NCBI RefSeq assembly: GCF_016863015.1 | Contig: NZ_BOOB01000062.1 | Location: 1-64,000, forward strand | Direction of reading: 5' to 3' | Source: Microbispora amethystogenes | GTDB taxonomy: Bacteria > Actinomycetota > Actinomycetes > Streptosporangiales > Streptosporangiaceae | Length of the DNA stretch: 64,000 nucleotides | In this document: piece after piece, positions 57,907 to 64,000 of the stretch | Position numbering within the stretch: the stretch's first letter is position 1 | Layout of the letters: each line of letters starts with the position of its first letter | Position numbers and translations under genes: made by a program | The notes under the pieces: generated by a model | What the model saw: only the letters and a program-made list of their open reading frames with translations | Told to the model about the DNA's origin: nothing | Databases searched by the model: none

Positions 57907-58521
57907 TCAGACGTGCTCGGGCTCGGGCTCCCGGGCACCGCCGTTCCACATCAGGCCGGCGGCGATCTGGCGCAGCGCCACGGTGAGGTCGTGACCCGAC
58001 GGCGCGTGGCCGGGGTCGATCAGCCACTGGACCATGACCCCGGTGACCAGCGCCTGGTAGAACGACCCGACGGCGCGGGCGGTCTCCTGGTCGGTGTCCT
58101 CGCTCACCGTGCCGAACAGCCGGCCGAGGCCCTCCCTGCCCTGCTCCAGCCCGTCGGCGAGCACCTGGCGCACGGTCGGGACGTGCTCGATCTGCGCGAA
58201 CACCTCGATGTTCGCGGCGCACAGGGCCCGGTCGTTGGCGAACAACTCGACGAGGCGGCTCCAGATCGACTCGAACCGCTCCAGTGCGCCGCCGTCCTGG
58301 CCGATGGCCGCGGCGAGCGCGCCCTCCAGTTCCTTGCCCCACTCCCCGAGAGCGTCGATCAGCGCCTCGTTGAGCAGGTTCTCCTTCGACCCGAAGTGGT
58401 ACCCGATCGAGGCGAGGTTCGTATTGGAGACCGCCACGATGTCACGGGTCGTGGTACGGGCGTACCCCTTCTCGCGCAGGCAGCGCTTGGCGCCCTCCAG
58501 CAGGTCCTCGCGGTGTCCCAT
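57907..58521 (-). CDS. TetR-family regulator of the PKS cluster
   Basis: A 204-residue repressor with the helix-turn-helix YARTTTRDIVAVSNTNLASIGYHFGSKENLL at residues 22-52 and a ligand domain in the rest. The ATG at 58521 is preferred over an earlier in-frame start because AAGGA lies 9 bases upstream and the repressor fold starts there. Its promoter shares half-sites with the MFS promoter at 55324-55346, so it probably represses the exporter and itself, releasing both when the cluster product or a precursor binds. Confidence 0.87.
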   Translation of the reverse strand: MGHREDLLEGAKRCLREKGYARTTTRDIVAVSNTNLASIGYHFGSKENLLNEALIDALGEWGKELEGALAAAIGQDGGALERFESIWSRLVELFANDRALCAANIEVFAQIEHVPTVRQVLADGLEQGREGLGRLFGTVSEDTDQETARAVGSFYQALVTGVMVQWLIDPGHAPSGHDLTVALRQIAAGLMWNGGAREPEPEHV

Positions 58522-58539
58522 AATCGAAATCCTTACGCC

Positions 58540-58566
58540 GTCTAATACAGTTGTCTTAATCATACG
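58540..58566 (-). promoter_or_regulatory. TetR gene promoter with shared half-sites
   Basis: GTCTAATAC (58540-58548) and TTAATCATACG (58556-58566) are the same two half-sites as in the MFS promoter but in swapped order and 7 bases apart. On the minus strand they give a TATGAT box about 40 bases before the TetR ATG. Confidence 0.5.
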
Positions 58567-58587
58567 TAAAAACTCGCGGCCGCCAAA

Positions 58588-58614
58588 GGGCGCCCGCTCG
58601 GCGAGCGGGCGCCC
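58588..58614 (-). terminator. 12-bp perfect hairpin after the PKS gene
   Basis: GGGCGCCCGCTC (58588-58599) pairs exactly with 58603-58614. It lies 20 bases past the PKS stop and upstream of the TetR promoter. Confidence 0.85.
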
Positions 58615-58634
58615 AGAAGGCCCATGACCATGGG

Positions 58635-61600
58635 TTACAGCGTCTCAAGCTCGTTGTCGAGGATCGCGAACAGCTCGTCTGCGGTGGCCGAGCCGAGATC
58701 GACCTCCGGCGCCGGGAGCTTGGCGGTGAAGAGCTCCACCAGGTGGCGGGCGACCGCCGCGGCGGTCGGGTAGTCGAAGATCAGCGTGGGGGGCAGCCGG
58801 TGCCCGGTCGCCGTGGTGAGCCGGTTGCGCAGCTCCAGCGCGCTCAGCGAGTCGAAGCCGAGGTCGAGGAAGCCGCGGTCCGGTCCGATCGCCGTGTTCC
58901 GGTCATGCCCGAGCACGGCCGCGGCGTGGGTGCGCACCAGGTCGAGCACCACCCGCTCGCGGTCGGCCGGGGCCAGTTCGGCCAGGCTCGCGGCGAGGTC
59001 GGAGGCGGCCGGGCGGCCGTCGGCCTCGGCGGCCACCCGCCGGACCCGCCGGCTGCGCAGGCCGCGCAGCAGCGCGGGCACCTCGTCGGTGCGGGCGTCC
59101 AGCGCGGTCTGGTCCACCCGCAACGGCACCAGGGCCGGGGCGCCGGCGTCCAGCGCGGCGTCGAACAGCGCGAGGCCGTCCGACGGGGACAGCGGCGGCA
59201 GGCCCTGCCGCCGCATCCGCTGCCGGTCGGCCTCGCCGAGCCCCGTGCTCAGGCCGGTGTCGACGTCCCACAGCCCGAACGCCATGGACGTCGCGGGCAG
59301 GCCCGACGCCGTACGGTGGACGGCCAGCGCGTCGAGGAAGACGTTCGCGGCGGCGTAGCCGGCCTGGCCCGCGGCGAGCACCTGGCCGCCGGCCGAGGAG
59401 ACGAGGACGAACGCCGACAGCTCCAGCCCGGCGGTCAGCTCGTGCAGGTGCCACGCCCCGTCGGCCTTGGCCCTCAGCGACAGGTCGACGTCGGCCGGGG
59501 TGATCGTGTTGATCAGGGCGTTCTCCGCGACGCCCGCCGCGTGCACGACGCCGGTCAGCGGGCGCTCGCGCGGGACCTCGGCGAGCAGCGCCGCGACGGC
59601 GGCCCGGTCCGACACGTCGCAGGCGGCCACGGACACCTCCGCGCCGAGCGCGCGCAGCTCCTCGGCCAGCTCCGCCGCGCCGGGCGCGGCGGGGCCGCGC
59701 CTGCCGGCGAGCAGCAGGCTCCGCACCCCGTGCTCGGTGACCAGGTGCCGGGCGATCACGGCGCCGAGCCCGCCGGTGCCGCCGGTGATCAGCACCGTCC
59801 CGGTGGCCGGCCACGGCGCGCTGCCCCCGGCCAGGTCAGCAGGCACGTCGACAGGGACGGCGGCAGGCACGCGGGCGAGCCTGGGCACCAGGATCTCGCC
59901 GCCCCGCACCGCGACCTCAGGTTCGCCGGACGCCACGGCGGCGGCGATCATCCCCTCACCGGCCTCCGCGTCGACGTCGACCACGGCGAACCGGCCGTGG
60001 TTCTCCGCCGCCGCGGCCCGCGCGAGGCCCCACACGGGCGCCTGGCCGACGTCGATCGCCTCGTCGTGGACGCGGACGCCGTTCCGGGTCAGCAGGACCA
60101 GGCGGGAGTCGGCGTACCGCCGGTCGGCCAGCCACGCCTGGACGGCGCCGAGCGCGCGCCCGCAGGCCGCCCGTACGGCGGCGGGCACGTCCGCGGCGGC
60201 CTCGTCGCGGCCGAAGCAGCGGTAGGCCACCACGTCGGGCACGCTCTCGCCGAGCTGGAAGAGGTCGTCCACAACGGTGACCGCGCCCGTGCCCGGCGGC
60301 GGGGTGTCCGGCCTGGTCCACTCCACCCGCAGCAGCTCCGAGCCGGTCGGCGTGCGCAGCGCGCCGGCGTCCACGGCGCGGGAGACCAGCGCGTCCACCG
60401 ACAGCACCGGCCGCCCGGACCAGTCGGCCACCAGGACCCCGGTGACCTCCTCGCGGCCCTGGCGGCGGATCCGCACCCGCAGCGCGGAGGCGCCCGTCGC
60501 GTGCAGCGACACCCCGGTCCAGGCGTACGGCAGGAGGGTCTGCCCCGCGCTGTCCTCGTCCAGCAGGTCGGCGTGCATCGCGGCGTCGAGCAGCGCCGGG
60601 TGGATGCCGAACCGGCCCGGTTCCACGTGCTCGGGCAGCGCCACCTCGGCGTACCAGTCGTCGCCGTCCCGCCAAGCGGCCCGCAGGCCCTGGAACGCCG
60701 GGCCGTAGTCGTACCCGCGGTCGGCGAGGCGCTCGTACGCGCGGTCCAGGTCCACCGGAGCCGCGCCGGGCGGCGGCCACTCGGCGAGCTCGGGCGCGGG
60801 TGGCGGCGCGACCTCCGCCGAGAGCGCGCCCTGCGCGTGCCGGGTCCAGGGGGCGTCGAGCGGCCCGCCCGCGGTCCTGGAGTAGACGGTCACCGGCCGG
60901 CGGCCGGTGTCGTCGGCCGCGCCGAGGCTCACCTGCACCTCGACCGGCGCGTCGCCGAGCACCAGCGGCGCGTGCAGGGTGAACTCCTCCAGCGTGGGGC
61001 AGCCGACGTGGTCGCCCGCCGCGATGGCGAGCTCCACCAGGCCGGTCCCGGGGAACAGCACGGTGCCGGAGATGGCGTGGTCGGGCACCCAGGGCTGGGC
61101 CTGGGCGGAGAGCCGCCCGGTCAGCAGCAGCCCGCCGGTGTCCGGCACGGCGACCACCGCGGTGAGCAGCGGGTGGTCGACGGCCCGCTGCCCGAGGCCC
61201 GTCGCGTTCGCGGTCGCGCCGCACTCGTCGTCGGACCAGTACCGGCGGCGGGCGAAAGCGGTGGTCGGCAGGTCCGCCACGCGCGCGCCGCGGCCCTCGA
61301 ACAGCGCCGGCCAGGAGACGGGCACGCCGCCGGTGTGCAGGCGGCCGAGCCCGGTGAGCAGTGCCCGGGTCTCGGGCACGGTGCGGGCGAGCAGGGCGAC
61401 CGTCTCGGCCCGGCCGGGTTCGAGCATCTCCCCCGCCAGACCGGCGACCGCGCCGTCCGGGCCGATCTCGACGAACCGGTCGGCTCCGGCGCCGGCCAGG
61501 AAGCGGACGGCGTCGGCGAAGCGCACCGCGTCACGCGCGTGGCGCACCCAGTAGTCCGCCGACCAGGTGCCGGCGGGGGCCGGTTCGCCGGTCACCGTGG

Positions 61601-63914
61601 ACACGATCGGGACGCGCGGCTCGCCGTACGCGATCTCGGCCGCGACCGCCGCGTACTCGTCGAGCATCGGCTCCATCAGCGGTGAGTGGAACGCGTGCGA
61701 CACGCGGAGCCGGCTGGTCTTGCGGCCGAGGGCGGCGAAGTGGGCGGCGATCGCCTCCGCCTCCTCCGCGTCGCCGGAGACGACGACGGAGCGCGGGCCG
61801 TTGACCGCGGCGACGCCGACCCGGCCGGTGAGCAGGGGCAGCACCTCCTCCTCGGCCGCCGCGACCGCGATCATCGTGCCGCCGGGAGGCAGGGCCTGCA
61901 TGAGCGTTCCGCGCGCCGCCACGAGCCGCGCCGCGTCGGACAGGGACAGCACACCGGCGACGTGGGCCGCGGCCAGTTCGCCGATGGAGTGGCCGGCGAG
62001 GTAGCCGGGCGTGACGCCGAACGACTCCAGCAGCCGGTAGAGCGCGACCTCCAGCGCGAACAGCGCCGGCTGGGCGGACCCGGTCCGGGCCAGCGCCTCC
62101 GCGTCGCCGCCCCAGACGACCTCCCGCAGCGGGCGGGCCAGCCAGCCCTCCAGCGCGGCGACCGCCTCGTCGAACGCCGAGGCGAAGACACCGAACGTGC
62201 CGTGCAGCTCCCGGCCCATGCCGAGCCGCTGCGTCCCCTGCCCGGCGAACAGGAAGGCGGTGCGGTGGGCGGCGGCCTCGCCGCGCCACAGGTTCGGGCG
62301 GGTGCCGCCGTCGGCGAGCGCGGACAGCCCCGCCACCGCCTCGTCCCGGTCCGCGGCGATCACGACGGCGCGGTGTTCGTGGACGGCCCGGCCGGTGGCC
62401 AGGGTGGCGGCGATGTCGAGCAGGTCCGGCGCCGACACGGCGGCGGACTCGCCGACCAGGCGCGTCCGCAGCGCACCGGCCTGCGCGCGCAGGCTCTCCT
62501 CCGTGCGGGCGGACACGAGCAGGGGGACGGCGGGCAGGGGCAGGCGGTCGGACGCGGGCGGCTCCTCCGGGGCCTCGCCGATGATGACGTGCGCGTTGGT
62601 GCCGCTCATCCCGAACGACGACACCCCCGCGTAGCGCGGCCGCGCGCCGGCCGGCCACTGCCGCACCTCGCGCAGCGGCTCCGCCCGGCCGGCCGACCAG
62701 TCCACGTGCGGCGTCGGCTCGTCGAGGTGGAGGATCTTCGGGAGCACCCCGTTGCGCAGCGCCTGCACCATCTTGATGACCCCGGCGACGCCCGCCGCGG
62801 CCTGGGTGTGGCCGAGGTTCGACTTGATCGAGCCGATGAGCAGGGGCGAGCCGTCCTCGGGCCGCTGCCTGCCGTAGGTGGCGAGCAGGGCCTGCGCCTC
62901 GATCGGGTCGCCGAGGGTGGTGCCGGTGCCGTGGGCCTCGACCACGTCCACGTCGGCCGGGGAGAGCCCCGCGTTGCTCAGCGCCTGGCGGATCACCCGC
63001 TGCTGGGACGGCCCGTTCGGGGTGGTCATCCCGCTGGACGCGCCGTCGGAGTTGATCGCCGACCCGCGCAGCACGGCGAGCACCGGATGCCCGTTGCGGC
63101 GGGCGTTCGACAGGGTCTCCAGCAGCACCACGCCGGCGCCCTCGGAGCAGCCCGTGCCGTCCGCGTCGGCGGAGAACGACTTGCACCGGCCGTCCCTGGC
63201 GAGGCCGCGCTGGGTGTTGAAGAAGACGAACATGTCCGGGTTGGCCATCACGGTCACGCCGCCGGCCAGCGCGAGCGAGCACTCCCCCGTACGCAGCGCC
63301 TGCGCGGCCAGGTGGATGGCGACCAGCGACGAGGAGCAGGCGGTGTCGATGGTGACCGCCGGGCCCTGCAGGCCGAGGGTGAAGGCCACCCGGCCGGTGA
63401 CGTCGCTGCCGCCGCTCGTGCCGAACCCGTAGTCGTGGTACATCACGCCGCCGAACACGCCGGTCGTGCTGCCGTTCAGCGACGCCGGGTCGATACCGGC
63501 GCGTTCGAAGGCCTCCCAGCTCACCTCCAGCAGGAGCCGCTGCTGCGGGTCCAGCGTCAGCGCCTCGCGCGGCGAGATGCCGAAGAAATCGGCGTCGAAG
63601 TCGGCCGCGTCGTAGAGGAACCCGCCCTCCCGGGCGATGCTGTGGCCGGGTTTGCCGGGCTCGGGGTCGTACAGGCCCTCCAGGTCCCAGCCGCGGTCGG
63701 CCGGGAAGGCGGACACCCCGTCCCTGCCGTCCACGGCGAGCTGGAACAGCTCCTCGGGCGTGGTGACCCCGCCGGGATACCGGCAGGCCATACCGATGAT
63801 CGCGATCGGCTCGGTCGCCGCCGCCGCGAGTTCCGCGTTGCGCTGCCGCAACGCCTCGTTGTCGAGCAGAGATTTCCGCAGCGCCGCGACAATCTCCTCA
63901 ACCGGGACGTCCAT
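58635..63914 (-). CDS. Type I modular polyketide synthase, one module (KS-AT-DH-KR-ACP)
   Basis: A 1759-residue single-module PKS. Order: N-terminal coiled-coil docking helix (1-34); KS (36-455; Cys in DTACSSS near 192, His in EAHGTGT near 327 and KSNLGHT near 366); AT (555-850; GHSIGE near 641, HAFH near 738, which predicts malonyl-CoA); DH (930-1190; [10 protein letters not shown] and DAAMH intact); KR (1375-1550; TGGTGGLG, catalytic Tyr in GQAGYAAAN); ACP (1640-1725; Ser in LGFDSLS near 1688); C-terminal docking tail (1730-1759). No ER. It should extend a chain by two carbons and leave a double bond. KR lacks the LDD motif of B-type domains (reads A-E-N) and the Trp of A-type ones. ATG 63914 follows GGAGGGG. 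Confidence 0.95.
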   Translation of the reverse strand: MDVPVEEIVAALRKSLLDNEALRQRNAELAAAATEPIAIIGMACRYPGGVTTPEELFQLAVDGRDGVSAFPADRGWDLEGLYDPEPGKPGHSIAREGGFLYDAADFDADFFGISPREALTLDPQQRLLLEVSWEAFERAGIDPASLNGSTTGVFGGVMYHDYGFGTSGGSDVTGRVAFTLGLQGPAVTIDTACSSSLVAIHLAAQALRTGECSLALAGGVTVMANPDMFVFFNTQRGLARDGRCKSFSADADGTGCSEGAGVVLLETLSNARRNGHPVLAVLRGSAINSDGASSGMTTPNGPSQQRVIRQALSNAGLSPADVDVVEAHGTGTTLGDPIEAQALLATYGRQRPEDGSPLLIGSIKSNLGHTQAAAGVAGVIKMVQALRNGVLPKILHLDEPTPHVDWSAGRAEPLREVRQWPAGARPRYAGVSSFGMSGTNAHVIIGEAPEEPPASDRLPLPAVPLLVSARTEESLRAQAGALRTRLVGESAAVSAPDLLDIAATLATGRAVHEHRAVVIAADRDEAVAGLSALADGGTRPNLWRGEAAAHRTAFLFAGQGTQRLGMGRELHGTFGVFASAFDEAVAALEGWLARPLREVVWGGDAEALARTGSAQPALFALEVALYRLLESFGVTPGYLAGHSIGELAAAHVAGVLSLSDAARLVAARGTLMQALPPGGTMIAVAAAEEEVLPLLTGRVGVAAVNGPRSVVVSGDAEEAEAIAAHFAALGRKTSRLRVSHAFHSPLMEPMLDEYAAVAAEIAYGEPRVPIVSTVTGEPAPAGTWSADYWVRHARDAVRFADAVRFLAGAGADRFVEIGPDGAVAGLAGEMLEPGRAETVALLARTVPETRALLTGLGRLHTGGVPVSWPALFEGRGARVADLPTTAFARRRYWSDDECGATANATGLGQRAVDHPLLTAVVAVPDTGGLLLTGRLSAQAQPWVPDHAISGTVLFPGTGLVELAIAAGDHVGCPTLEEFTLHAPLVLGDAPVEVQVSLGAADDTGRRPVTVYSRTAGGPLDAPWTRHAQGALSAEVAPPPAPELAEWPPPGAAPVDLDRAYERLADRGYDYGPAFQGLRAAWRDGDDWYAEVALPEHVEPGRFGIHPALLDAAMHADLLDEDSAGQTLLPYAWTGVSLHATGASALRVRIRRQGREEVTGVLVADWSGRPVLSVDALVSRAVDAGALRTPTGSELLRVEWTRPDTPPPGTGAVTVVDDLFQLGESVPDVVAYRCFGRDEAAADVPAAVRAACGRALGAVQAWLADRRYADSRLVLLTRNGVRVHDEAIDVGQAPVWGLARAAAAENHGRFAVVDVDAEAGEGMIAAAVASGEPEVAVRGGEILVPRLARVPAAVPVDVPADLAGGSAPWPATGTVLITGGTGGLGAVIARHLVTEHGVRSLLLAGRRGPAAPGAAELAEELRALGAEVSVAACDVSDRAAVAALLAEVPRERPLTGVVHAAGVAENALINTITPADVDLSLRAKADGAWHLHELTAGLELSAFVLVSSAGGQVLAAGQAGYAAANVFLDALAVHRTASGLPATSMAFGLWDVDTGLSTGLGEADRQRMRRQGLPPLSPSDGLALFDAALDAGAPALVPLRVDQTALDARTDEVPALLRGLRSRRVRRVAAEADGRPAASDLAASLAELAPADRERVVLDLVRTHAAAVLGHDRNTAIGPDRGFLDLGFDSLSALELRNRLTTATGHRLPPTLIFDYPTAAAVARHLVELFTAKLPAPEVDLGSATADELFAILDNELETL

Positions 63915-63927
63915 GTACCCCTCCTGC

Positions 63928-64000
63928 TCAGTTCGACCCGGACAACGCCGCGCGCACAAGGTCGCTGACCGTCATTTCGGTGATTTCCTGCATCGTCGGC
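63928..64000 (-). CDS. C-terminal end of the upstream gene, probably the preceding PKS subunit
   Basis: On the minus strand the last 23 codons of an open frame end with TGA at 63928-63930, 13 bases before the PKS ATG. The tail ([15 protein letters not shown] at the end) is helical and could be a C-terminal PKS docking element, but no domain is visible. The identity rests only on position. Confidence 0.4.
   Translation of the reverse strand, partial: PTMQEITEMTVSDLVRAALSGSN

Noticed and set aside
61686-63968. 760-codon plus-strand frame opposite the PKS KS-AT region
   Set aside because: No recognisable domain; antisense to an unmistakable PKS.
1-64000. tRNA or rRNA genes
   Set aside because: None seen on reading both strands; a short tRNA could be missed without a covariance search.

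Overview
The window is very GC-rich and codon-biased, with overlapping start/stop junctions, AfsR/SARP and LAL regulators, a mycofactocin cassette, acyl-CoA carboxylase beta and epsilon subunits and a modular type I polyketide synthase. This points to a filamentous actinomycete; a Streptosporangiales-type genus (Nonomuraea, Microbispora or Sphaerisporangium relatives) is my guess, not something the sequence proves.

Region 1 (1-4.8 kb) holds small accessory genes: a GNAT acetyltransferase, a LOG-like protein, a beheaded NYN gene, an MmyB-type regulator divergent from an SDR, two broken genes that meet at about 3785, and a hemerythrin-domain protein. Region 2 (4.9-17 kb) looks sulfur/redox related. 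A small leader ORF ending in SALC precedes cysteine dioxygenase and a rhodanese. Facing them on the minus strand is a probable operon: GntR, 2x[4Fe-4S] ferredoxin, lipoprotein with a NosL-like tail, ABC permease, ABC ATPase, then an AprA/FrdA-like flavoprotein fused to HEAT repeats. An IS200/IS605 element with a ruined TnpA and an intact TnpB sits between the last two. OsmC and an FAD oxidoreductase follow on the plus strand.

Region 3 (17-22.9 kb) has a BTAD-AAA-TPR activator, a secreted protein, and a saccharopine-dehydrogenase-like gene divergent from a TetR regulator. Region 4 (23-29.8 kb) is a mycofactocin cassette: mftA, a fused mftB-mftC, mftD, mftE, a mycofactocin-type SDR and mftF.

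Region 5 (29.8-64 kb, running off the right edge) reads as one biosynthetic cluster, mostly on the minus strand. It has acyl-CoA carboxylase epsilon and beta subunits, a LAL (LuxR) activator, a LeuA-like synthase, a transthyretin/HIUase-like protein without its catalytic residues, two tandem SARP regulators, a tiny secreted Cys-Cys peptide, a five-gene Opp/Dpp importer, a type II thioesterase, a MacB-like exporter, a DHA2 exporter, a second mycofactocin-type SDR with an LLM flavoenzyme, a TetR regulator and a KS-AT-DH-KR-ACP PKS module. The carboxylase and LeuA-like enzyme probably make building blocks, the thioesterase edits the PKS, the SDR/LLM pair oxidises an alcohol or the product, and the two exporters give self-protection. 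A recurring GGTG-N2/3-TAGGGG element lies before mftA, the thioesterase and the PKS-cluster SDR and near the HIUase-like gene, hinting at shared control of cofactor and polyketide. Product and regulon are inference.
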